Below, piece by piece: positions 1 to 6,323 of a DNA stretch of 6,641 nucleotides; within the stretch, counting starts at the first letter, position 1; every line of letters begins with the position of its first letter. The DNA is from Deltaproteobacteria bacterium (GTDB taxonomy: Bacteria > Desulfobacterota > Syntrophia > Syntrophales > UBA2210), in assembly GCA_011056825.1 (NCBI GenBank), contig DSBH01000183.1, forward strand, positions 1 through 6,641, in the 5' to 3' direction. A model generated the notes under the pieces. The model was not told the DNA's origin, did not search any database, and worked only from the letters and a program-made list of their open reading frames with translations. The position numbers and the translations under genes were made by a program.

Positions 1-961
1 CCAGCGCGATCACGAAGGCACGCGACTTCGCCGTTCGGTGTTTCTCCATGCCGAGCGGCATGCCCAGCAGCGCGAAGACAATGCATGTCAGGGGCAAGGC
101 GAACCGCTTGTTAAGCTCCATCAGGATCAGGTTTCGTTGCCGGGGGGAAAGATCGGCGGAAGAAAGTTCCCGAAGCAGAAGGAGGGGCGTCATTTCGCCC
201 TCGTCCAGTTGATGGTTGCCTGCCGATGCCTGCAATGACGTCGACATGTCGAGCGAGATGTCGTAGACGCCGAAGTCCATCTTTCTATACGTTGAAAAAT
301 CGGCGCCAGGCATGTGCGTGCTGCCGTTCTCCAGGCGCAGTGTCACATTTCCCGAATCGGGATCAGAAATGAGCCGTCCGAGTCGCGCCACGATCGTCAG
401 GGGACTCCCGGCGGTTCGGCTGTCGGATATAAAAATTTCACCCATGGTGGAACCATCAACGGATACTCTGTTCGCGTATAAAACAAGCCCCGGAAAATCG
501 TCGTTAAAAACCTTTTCCTTGATGCCGATGCCCGCCTTCTGGTGTGCCAGGTCAGCGAGAAGAGAGCGGCCCGCGCTGTTGACGACGGGAACGATGTAAA
601 ACTGAAGCAGCAGGGTAAAGGCGAAAGCTGCCAGCGACAGCAGGGCCACCGGCGGCACGAGCTGGTACAGGCTTATGCCGGCGGACTTCATGACGAGGAT
701 TTCGTTTTCCCGGGACAACCGTCCCAGACCGATGAGAATTCCCACCAGCAGAGCGATAGGCACGGTAATCGCGAGGAAGGGGGGGAGGAGAAACAGAATC
801 AACCGGAGGATGTCCGGGAAGCCGACGCCCTTGTTGATCATAAGGTCCATGAGTTGCAGAATTCGTCCCATGAGAAGAACGAAGGTCAGGATCAGGAGCA
901 CCAGCAGGAAGGGATAAAAAATTTCCCGGCACAGGTAACGGTGGATAATAAAATGTTTCAT
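1..961 (-). CDS. lptF: LPS export ABC transporter permease LptF (C-terminus cut by the window edge)
   Basis: This is an inner-membrane permease of the LptB2FG complex, which extracts lipopolysaccharide from the inner membrane and passes it to the periplasmic Lpt bridge. The reading frame is open for 320 codons from ATG at 961 to the left edge, so about 40-70 C-terminal residues are missing. It starts MKHFIIHRYLCREIFYPF, a typical YjgP/YjgQ opening. Hydrophobic segments lie near residues 15-35, 51-80 and 101-123. The conserved cytoplasmic stretch with LSRENEILVMKSAG (82-95) follows the second, as in the family's coupling-helix region. Residues about 130-270 form the soluble, beta-rich periplasmic part, and a further membrane segment begins near 300 (RFALPLTCIVFALLGMPLGM). 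No good Shine-Dalgarno is visible before the ATG, but the promoter at 993-1021 fits this start. The gene is divergent from the PHP-lpxH operon. LptF is preferred over its paralogue LptG because the gene lies first behind a promoter, as in usual lptF-lptG order; LptG cannot be excluded. Confidence 0.88.
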   Translation of the reverse strand, partial: MKHFIIHRYLCREIFYPFLLVLLILTFVLLMGRILQLMDLMINKGVGFPDILRLILFLLPPFLAITVPIALLVGILIGLGRLSRENEILVMKSAGISLYQLVPPVALLSLAAFAFTLLLQFYIVPVVNSAGRSLLADLAHQKAGIGIKEKVFNDDFPGLVLYANRVSVDGSTMGEIFISDSRTAGSPLTIVARLGRLISDPDSGNVTLRLENGSTHMPGADFSTYRKMDFGVYDISLDMSTSLQASAGNHQLDEGEMTPLLLLRELSSADLSPRQRNLILMELNKRFALPLTCIVFALLGMPLGMEKHRTAKSRAFVIAL

Positions 962-992
962 CGCGCATCCGATATTGTTGTTGAAAAAAAGC

Positions 993-1021
993 AATATAGC
1001 AGTTATTCATGAGTGATTCAA
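993..1021 (-). promoter_or_regulatory. Sigma70-type promoter with extended -10, driving lptF
   Basis: Read on the minus strand, TTGAAT (1016-1021) is followed by a 17-nt spacer and TATATT (993-998, 5 of 6 consensus). TGC directly before the -10 gives an extended -10 element. Transcription would start near 986, about 25 nt before the lptF ATG at 961. A perfect TTGACA lies just upstream (1022-1027) but would leave a 23-nt spacer, so it is less likely to be the working -35. The assignment is by pattern only. Confidence 0.55.
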
Positions 1022-1127
1022 TGTCAACAAGCGTAATGAACCCCTTTCGTCTCAGGAACTTCCGTGACCTTTCATAGATTGACCTTTTATATTTTTTTTG
1101 TTACATGCATCTTCTTTATTCGAGGTC

Positions 1128-1134
1128 GGGGGAG
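1128..1134 (+). promoter_or_regulatory. Shine-Dalgarno that sets the PHP gene start at 1141
   Basis: GGGGGAG lies 6 nt before ATG 1141. An in-frame upstream ATG at 1105 would add 12 residues (MHLLYSRSGEPL) not expected in the family, and it has no purine-rich site before it, only a T-rich tract. Position 1141 also puts the first metal motif at residues 5-7, as usual for PHP proteins. Confidence 0.7.
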
Positions 1135-1140
1135 CCCTTA

Positions 1141-1794
1141 ATGATTGATCTTCATACCCATACGCTTTTCAGTGATGGAGAGCTCGTTCCGGCTGAACTT
1201 GTTGTGCGTGCGTTGAGCCTGGGATATCGGGCCGTCGCGTTCACGGATCACGGCGATTATTCGAACATCGATTTTATCATTCCCCGGCTCGTTCAAGCCT
1301 GCCGTCGCCTGAAGGCGTTTTCAGAACTGCAGGTGATGGCCGGTGTGGAATTGACCCACGTGCATCCGCGGGACATCCGTGAACTCACTGAGGAAGCACG
1401 ATCCCTCGGCGCGCAGCTGGTTGTTGTCCACGGTGAAACCATTGTCGAACCTGTCGCAACGGGGACCAACCGGGCAGCCATCGAAGCCGGCGTTGACATC
1501 CTCGCCCACCCGGGCCTGATTACAGCGGACGACGCTGCGGCCGCGGCTGAGAACAATGTCTATCTCGAAATATCAGCCCGTTCCGGTCACAGTCTGACAA
1601 ACGGACATGTCGCCGCAACCGCACGGCGGTGCGGCGCGAAGCTGGTTCTCAACTCGGACGCCCATGCCCCCGGCGACCTGCTGACCCGGGACAAGGCCCG
1701 CCGCGTGGCTTTGGGAGCAGGAATGCAGGACGAGGAAATCGACGAGATGTTCCGTAATTCCGAATCGCTCTGCCGTGTGGCCGGGGAGCGATGA
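1141..1794 (+). CDS. PHP-domain metal-dependent hydrolase (histidinol-phosphatase-like, substrate unknown)
   Basis: This is a 217-residue, single-domain PHP (polymerase and histidinol phosphatase) protein, probably a cytoplasmic phosphoesterase. The whole metal site is visible: HTH at 5-7, D12, TDHGD with H37, GVE with E70, VVHGE with H97, AHP with H123, and NSDAH with D173 and H175. The family binds a cluster of two or three metals such as Zn, Mn or Fe. Similar short proteins are often annotated as histidinol-phosphatase domain proteins, but no other his gene is in the window, so that role is not supported. Its stop overlaps the lpxH start by 4 nt (ATGA at 1791-1794), which suggests coupled translation with the lipid A gene. 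It has no signal peptide and no missing catalytic residue. Family assignment is firm; substrate is not. Other possibilities are a nucleotide or sugar phosphatase, or a 3'-5' exonuclease-like phosphoesterase. Confidence 0.9.
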   Translation: MIDLHTHTLFSDGELVPAELVVRALSLGYRAVAFTDHGDYSNIDFIIPRLVQACRRLKAFSELQVMAGVELTHVHPRDIRELTEEARSLGAQLVVVHGETIVEPVATGTNRAAIEAGVDILAHPGLITADDAAAAAENNVYLEISARSGHSLTNGHVAATARRCGAKLVLNSDAHAPGDLLTRDKARRVALGAGMQDEEIDEMFRNSESLCRVAGER

Positions 1795-2513
1795 GGGTTG
1801 TCTTCCTTTCAGATGCCCATCTTCGGGACGAGCGGGACGAGGGGTACCGGCTTCTTTTGCGGTTCATGAAAGAACTCGAGGGGACGACAGATCACCTGGT
1901 CATAGCCGGTGACTTGTTCGATTTCTGGTTCTGTGACGGAGCGAAAATTTATCCCGAATTCGGAACAATCATACAAGCGTTGATCAACCTGAGAAAAAGC
2001 GGTGTCCGAATATCGCTTATCGAGGGAAACCACGATTTTTTCATGCAGGAAGCTTTCCGAGGAACGGGAATCGAGATCATTCCCGACGAAATAGTTCTGG
2101 AGATCGACGGAGCCAGAATATACATAGCCCACGGGGATCTTGTAGACCGGTCGAATAAGCGGTATCTGATGCTGAGGCGATTACTTCGAAGCGGATTTTT
2201 TTTCAGACTGCAACGGTTATTGCCCGCCGGACTGCTCTGGAAAATAGCGGGACGATGTTCCAGTTCGAGCAGGCGATATATGCAGGAGCGGTCCCGGTCG
2301 ATTGTCGAAGCCATGAAGCTTTTTGCCCGTGAACGCATCGCCGGGGGCATGGACGCCGTAATACTGGGGCACAGTCACCAGCCGATGATACAGTGGTACA
2401 CAGTCGACGGAAAAACAGGAATGCTGGGGCTCCTCGGGGATTGGATCGAGCATTATTCCTACGTCGTATTTGAAAACGGTCGGTTTACACTCGAATTCTA
2501 TGGAGCGAAGTGA
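1791..2513 (+). CDS. lpxH: UDP-2,3-diacylglucosamine diphosphatase, LpxH family
   Basis: LpxH is a calcineurin-like metallophosphoesterase that hydrolyses UDP-2,3-diacylglucosamine to lipid X and UMP, the fourth step of lipid A synthesis, at the inner face of the cytoplasmic membrane. At 240 residues it has the usual LpxH length. The metal ligands are in order and near E. coli positions: DAH (D8, H10), GDLFDFW (D41), GNHD (N80, H81), HGD (H114) and GHSH (H194, H196). The arginine-rich, hydrophobic stretch at about 124-162 sits where LpxH has its helical cap that binds the acyl chains and membrane. The ATG at 1791 overlaps the PHP stop and has GGGGAG at 1783-1788. The stop overlaps the next gene's GTG by 4 nt. 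The divergent lptF nearby also belongs to LPS biogenesis. An uncharacterised LpxH-like phosphoesterase is the main alternative; no other lpx gene is in view to confirm it. Confidence 0.83.
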   Translation: MRVVFLSDAHLRDERDEGYRLLLRFMKELEGTTDHLVIAGDLFDFWFCDGAKIYPEFGTIIQALINLRKSGVRISLIEGNHDFFMQEAFRGTGIEIIPDEIVLEIDGARIYIAHGDLVDRSNKRYLMLRRLLRSGFFFRLQRLLPAGLLWKIAGRCSSSSRRYMQERSRSIVEAMKLFARERIAGGMDAVILGHSHQPMIQWYTVDGKTGMLGLLGDWIEHYSYVVFENGRFTLEFYGAK

Positions 2514-3406
2514 CAAGAGAAGGGGACGCTTGGGTGATGAATTTCGGGGGACCGGATATATACGGGGATGACGAAGCGGAACGAAGTGAAACCTTTGTGA
2601 TAATTCCCGTCCCCTATGATCTGACCTCGAGCTGGAAGGCCGGTTCGCGGCACGGTCCGGCGGCGATACTTGAAGCGTCCGCCTACCTGGAACTTTACGA
2701 CGAGGAGCTTCGACAGGAAACATGGCGTGCGGGCATTGCAACGCGTGAAGCCCTGGAACCCGACGTCCGCGGGCCCTCGTACATGATAGAAGAAGTGCAG
2801 GCGGAAGTGGCCTCAGTTCTGAAGGAGAAAAAAATTCCCGTTTTGCTCGGAGGAGAACACAGCGTGACGCTTGGGGCGGTAAAGGCCGCGAAGGAACGTT
2901 ACCCCTCGCTTTCGGTGCTGCAGCTCGACGCGCATGCTGATCTGCGTGATTCCTACCAGAATTCGCCTTTAAGCCATGCTTGTGTCGGGCGACGGATCGT
3001 GGAACTCTGTTCCCTGGTGCAAGTGGGTGTTCGCAGCATGAGTGTGGAGGAAGCCCGCTTCATTGATGAAAAAACGGACCTTGTCCTGTCGCTTTCGTCG
3101 GATGAGACTCGTATTGACGGGTGGATCGACCGGGTGTGCGAACGGTTGACAGAGGACGTGTATATTTCCATCGATCTTGACGTCTTCGACCCCTCTATTA
3201 TTCCGGCGACAGGGACACCGGAACCCGGCGGAATGGGATGGCTGGAAGTTCTCGATCTTGTTCACGCCATCGCCGCCGTCAAGTCGATCCGCGGCTTCGA
3301 CGTGGTAGAATTATGTCCCCTGCCGGGGGTTGCGGCGTCTGATTTCACGGCTGCGAAACTTGTGTACCGGGTTATGGGATACATCGCGGAAAAATATATA
3401 TCATGA
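2510..3406 (+). CDS. speB: Agmatinase-like ureohydrolase (arginase family)
   Basis: This is a binuclear manganese ureohydrolase that most likely splits agmatine into putrescine and urea in the cytoplasm. Numbered from GTG 2510 (298 residues), the signature ligands are GGEHS (H117), LDAHADLRD (D140, H142, D144), SIDLDVFDPS (D222, D224) and GFDVVELCP (E267). The substrate-side loop TGTPEPGG (234-241) is also typical. GTG 2510 overlaps the lpxH stop by 4 nt, with GGAG at 2502-2505. An in-frame ATG at 2537, preceded by AAGGGG at 2520-2525, would give MNFGGP, which looks like the usual N-terminus of bacterial agmatinases, so the true start may be there (289 residues). Family motifs alone do not separate agmatinase from arginase, guanidinobutyrase or formimidoylglutamase. 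Agmatinase is preferred because the next gene makes agmatine. All metal residues are present, so it should be active. Confidence 0.88.
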   Translation: MTREGDAWVMNFGGPDIYGDDEAERSETFVIIPVPYDLTSSWKAGSRHGPAAILEASAYLELYDEELRQETWRAGIATREALEPDVRGPSYMIEEVQAEVASVLKEKKIPVLLGGEHSVTLGAVKAAKERYPSLSVLQLDAHADLRDSYQNSPLSHACVGRRIVELCSLVQVGVRSMSVEEARFIDEKTDLVLSLSSDETRIDGWIDRVCERLTEDVYISIDLDVFDPSIIPATGTPEPGGMGWLEVLDLVHAIAAVKSIRGFDVVELCPLPGVAASDFTAAKLVYRVMGYIAEKYIS

Positions 3407-3407
3407 A

Positions 3408-3413
3408 AAGGAG
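3408..3413 (+). promoter_or_regulatory. Shine-Dalgarno AAGGAG favouring a TTG start for pdaD
   Basis: AAGGAG lies just downstream of ATG 3403 and 7 nt before an in-frame TTG at 3421. ATG 3403 itself overlaps the speB stop (ATGA) but is preceded only by an A/T-rich stretch without a good ribosome site. The AAGGAG is well placed for TTG 3421, which gives the N-terminus (M)NPFVPTRMFFTKGVG. The other nearby ATG, at 3416, is out of frame and stops after two codons. Confidence 0.6.
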
Positions 3414-3420
3414 AAATGCC

Positions 3421-3969
3421 TTGAATCCATTCGTCCCGACAAGAATGTTTTTCACCAAGGGTGTTGGTTTTCACAAGGAAGAGCTTCATTCATTCGAGCT
3501 GGCACTTCGCAGCGCGGGCATCGAGAAATGCAACCTGGTCAAGGTGTCGAGCATTTTCCCTCCCGGATGCAAGGTGATTCCCCCGAAGCAGGGATTGCGG
3601 GAATTGCAGTCGGGCGGTATAACGTTTACGGTTATGAGCCAGTGTTCCAGCGACGAGGCCCGGCGGCTTATAGCAGCCTCGATCGGATGTGCCATCCCCA
3701 CCGATCGGACAACCTACGGTTATATCAGTGAGCATCACGCCTACGGACAGACCCAGAAACAGGCGGGAGAGTATGCCGAGGACCTGGCGGCTGCCATGCT
3801 TGCCTCGACACTGGGCATAGATTTCGACATAGATGCAAGCTGGGACGAGAAGGAAGAAATATTTAAAATAAGCGGCAAGATCGTTAAAACAATGGAAACA
3901 ACCCAGTCGGCTATAGCGCGGGTGGGTGGATATACAAGCGTCGTGGCGGCGGCGGTCTTTCTTTTCTGA
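3421..3969 (+). CDS. pdaD: Pyruvoyl-dependent arginine decarboxylase (PvlArgDC)
   Basis: PdaD decarboxylates arginine to agmatine with a pyruvoyl group made from its own backbone rather than pyridoxal phosphate. The family is best known from archaea such as Methanocaldococcus jannaschii, and from Chlamydia and other bacteria. From TTG 3421 the protein has 182 residues; from ATG 3403 it would have 188. The self-cleavage site is KVSSIFPPGC, between S43 and S44 (TTG numbering), so S44 should become the pyruvoyl group of the alpha chain. TKGVGFHKEELHSFELALRSAGI (13-35) matches the family N-terminus in shorter blocks such as TKGVG and FELALRSAGI. The glutamate of SEHHAYG (E104) corresponds to the catalytic acid, Glu109 in M. 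jannaschii. The C-terminus ends in a hydrophobic VVAAAVFLF. It directly follows the agmatinase-like gene, so the two would convert arginine to putrescine. No terminator is seen after it. Confidence 0.92.
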   Translation: MNPFVPTRMFFTKGVGFHKEELHSFELALRSAGIEKCNLVKVSSIFPPGCKVIPPKQGLRELQSGGITFTVMSQCSSDEARRLIAASIGCAIPTDRTTYGYISEHHAYGQTQKQAGEYAEDLAAAMLASTLGIDFDIDASWDEKEEIFKISGKIVKTMETTQSAIARVGGYTSVVAAAVFLF

Positions 3970-4100
3970 TCGTTCGTCGTAACGCCTTTACCGAGACACA
4001 GGGCAGCTCCCGATTTGTTTTCAAACCTCTCCTGACATTTTTGCAGAGCCGTCATGGCGGAAAATGAATTAGCGAGAGCAAGAAAGCAAGGGGGATACCC

Positions 4101-6323
4101 ATGTCAGGAAATGCGGCGGCGTCGGTCTGCCTGTACGTTCTGCCTGCGGCGGTCGGTTCGCTGGTCTTTTTCGCGCTTATGATCGTTTCGCTTGTGCGGG
4201 ACGGCAGGAGCATTGCGGTGAACCGGTTGTTCGCCGCTATCTGTTTTCTGGGAGCGCTTATCAACGCCGATGTCGTTGTTGTTGCCCTGGTTAATGACAA
4301 TGAACTGGCGTTGAAGATCGATCGGCTCGTTTACCTGCTTTTTATTTTCAGTATTCCAGTCTATATCAGGTTCACTCACGTTTATCTCGGCATCTCGCGC
4401 CGTCTTCTCGAAAAGGCAACGCTCGGCGCGAGCGCATTCATGCTTCTTTTTACGCAGCATGCCGTTTTTATCAGCGGGCACCAAGAGTATTCCTTTGGTC
4501 GAATCGCACAGGCCGGTCCGATGTACTGCCTTTTCATCGCCTTTGCCGGAATAGCAGTTGTTTATTGCATGGCCCTTATGGTTGCGCATCTTGTTGCCGC
4601 GACGGACAATAGACGTAAAAACAGACTGAAATATCTGATCGTCGGCTTCGGCATGGGCGCGGCTCTGATCGCGCTCAACGCACTGCCCGTGATGGGAATT
4701 CCCGTTTATCCCCCGGGTAATTTCAGCTTTATTCCGGCCGTCGTACTGGCATTCGGAGTGTTGAAATACGACCTCCTCGATCTGAGGGCCGCCGCGGGAA
4801 AATGGTTTTTTTACCTGTTTTTCACGGGTTCCCTGGCGATCGTCTACCTCCTCATACTCTACATTTTAAACCTGGCGGCCATGAGTCTCGGCACGCACAA
4901 CCCCCTGGTCATTTCCCTGCTTCTCGCTCTTCCGGTCGTCCTGATTTACGAACCGCTCAAAAAGGCGATACGTGCACTGGTGGAACGTTTTTATTTTAGG
5001 GGAAGGTATAATTACAGGCACGTTCTTAAAGACGTGAGTCATACCCTGACATCGCTGTTGAAACTGGAAGACGTGGGGCGGTATCTCGTCGATTCGGTTT
5101 ACAGCGCGCTGAATCTCTCTTCGGTTTTTCTCGTCGTGTTTGACGAAGAAAAAGGGGATGCGGCGATGATGGAATACCGCGGCGATACGGCGGCGGAGGC
5201 GGCCGACCGGTTTCGGGAAGTGACCGGCCCGGTAACAGAATTTATCGAAGAGGCGGGACGGGTCCTTTCTGCCGCCGACATCGAGCGGAGTGGAATGTCG
5301 GCAAACACGAAGGAGAAAATAACAGGCTTTGTAAAGCGGTTTGATTTTGTATTTATTTTCCCCCTGTATTTCAAAAACCGGCTTTCGGCCCTCTTGATGC
5401 TGGGAGACAAGATATCGGGCGATCTCTTCACGCCGGAAGACCTGGAACTTCTGACAACTATTTCGAACCAGGCCGCCGTGGCGATCGCGAACGCCGCCGG
5501 CTACGAGCGGCTGGCGAATGTAAACAGGGATCTCGAAAGGCGCGTGGAGGAACGGACCGCCGGCTTGGTCAGAGCCATGGAGGAACGGGAACATACCAGG
5601 CAACAGCTCATCCGTTCTGAAAGTCTCGCGGCCATCGGGCAACTGGTCGCCGGCACGGCACACGAACTGAATAATCCGCTGGCGGGCGCCTTGAGCCTGG
5701 TTGAATCGTCCATGGAAACCCTCTCGGAAAACCGGCGGGACGAAGAATATCTTGACGAAGTCCTGGAAGACCTCGCTTTTTCAGTGAAGGAACTGAAACG
5801 GGCGGGAGGTATCATCAAGAGTCTCCTCAGCCTATCTCGACAGACCCATGAGACTAACGAACCGGTAAATATAAATGCCGTGCTTGAAGACGCCCTCAGG
5901 ATTCTTCGAATCCGTTATAAAAACCGCGACATCGCAATTACGAAAGAGCTTGCCCCCGATACTCCCGTGCTGAGAGGCAACACAGCCCAACTGGGTCAGG
6001 CCTTTATTAATATTATAAACAATGCAATCCAGGCATTGCCTGACAGCGGCGGGTCCATCACACTGACGTCCCGTTTCGTGGAGGAGAAAAACAGTCTTCT
6101 CGTCCACTGCAGAGATGACGGATGCGGCATTCCTCCCGACCGGCTGCAGGAAATTTTTCATCCTTTTTACACCACCAAACAGGCGGGCGAGGGAACAGGT
6201 CTGGGTCTTTACATCAGCCACGAAATAATTCGAAGACACGAAGGAACGATTCACGTTGAAAGCGAGTGGGAAAGGGGGACCACCGTACTGGTTGATTTTC
6301 CACTGGAAAGGAGTGAACAGTGA
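4101..6323 (+). CDS. Membrane sensor histidine kinase: 7TM-type N-terminus, GAF, HisKA, HATPase
   Basis: This is a 740-residue sensor kinase. Residues 1-290 are membrane-embedded, with hydrophobic segments near 9-32, 43-64, 76-96, 106-124, 140-166, 178-198, 208-222, 236-261 and 268-283. It resembles the 7TM histidine-kinase N-terminal class, including the block around GVLKYDLLDLR (219-229) and the ERFYFRGRYNYRHVLKD linker (295-311). A GAF-like domain spans about 311-467, then a coiled coil to about 510. The H box AHELNNP puts the phosphorylated histidine at H521. The ATP-binding domain has the N box (N637-A645, N641), G1 DDGCGIP (672-678), F box HPFYTTK (687-693) and G2 GEGTGLGL (696-703), so it should be active. 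AAGGGGGA at 4088-4095 precedes the ATG. The 131-nt gap after pdaD shows no convincing promoter or terminator. The next gene, a response regulator, overlaps the stop by 4 nt and is the likely partner. The signal is unknown. Confidence 0.93.
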   Translation: MSGNAAASVCLYVLPAAVGSLVFFALMIVSLVRDGRSIAVNRLFAAICFLGALINADVVVVALVNDNELALKIDRLVYLLFIFSIPVYIRFTHVYLGISRRLLEKATLGASAFMLLFTQHAVFISGHQEYSFGRIAQAGPMYCLFIAFAGIAVVYCMALMVAHLVAATDNRRKNRLKYLIVGFGMGAALIALNALPVMGIPVYPPGNFSFIPAVVLAFGVLKYDLLDLRAAAGKWFFYLFFTGSLAIVYLLILYILNLAAMSLGTHNPLVISLLLALPVVLIYEPLKKAIRALVERFYFRGRYNYRHVLKDVSHTLTSLLKLEDVGRYLVDSVYSALNLSSVFLVVFDEEKGDAAMMEYRGDTAAEAADRFREVTGPVTEFIEEAGRVLSAADIERSGMSANTKEKITGFVKRFDFVFIFPLYFKNRLSALLMLGDKISGDLFTPEDLELLTTISNQAAVAIANAAGYERLANVNRDLERRVEERTAGLVRAMEEREHTRQQLIRSESLAAIGQLVAGTAHELNNPLAGALSLVESSMETLSENRRDEEYLDEVLEDLAFSVKELKRAGGIIKSLLSLSRQTHETNEPVNINAVLEDALRILRIRYKNRDIAITKELAPDTPVLRGNTAQLGQAFINIINNAIQALPDSGGSITLTSRFVEEKNSLLVHCRDDGCGIPPDRLQEIFHPFYTTKQAGEGTGLGLYISHEIIRRHEGTIHVESEWERGTTVLVDFPLERSEQ

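Noticed and set aside
552..1010. 152-codon minus-strand frame starting MNNCYIAFFQQQ
   Set aside because: It overlaps lptF on the same strand in another frame, and its product is rich in P, R and S with no family resemblance. The lptF frame has clear membrane segments and conserved motifs and runs to the edge.
542..1012. 156-codon plus-strand frame opposite lptF
   Set aside because: Its product is dominated by Q, E, H and K from reading antisense to hydrophobic codons, as expected for a shadow of a membrane protein gene.
1079..1107. TTGACC followed by TACATG as a promoter for the PHP-lpxH operon
   Set aside because: The -35 match is good, but the -10 at 17-nt spacing matches only 3 of 6 bases, so the pair is too weak to list as a feature. 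The real promoter may still be near.
4033..4047. TGACATTTTTGCA-like string resembling a sigma54 promoter upstream of the kinase
   Set aside because: The spacing between the expected GG and GC elements is wrong: at the correct distance from GC the bases are CC, so it does not fit the -24/-12 pattern.
4053..4181. Possible 42-codon leader ORF starting ATG 4053 and overlapping the kinase start
   Set aside because: It has no proper Shine-Dalgarno, and most of its length lies in a wrong frame of the kinase gene. The AAGGGGGA site and ATG 4101 explain the region better.
4866..5663. 265-codon minus-strand frame inside the histidine kinase gene
   Set aside because: It is antisense to well-conserved GAF and DHp coding sequence, shows no recognisable domain, and has no promoter or ribosome site that I can support.
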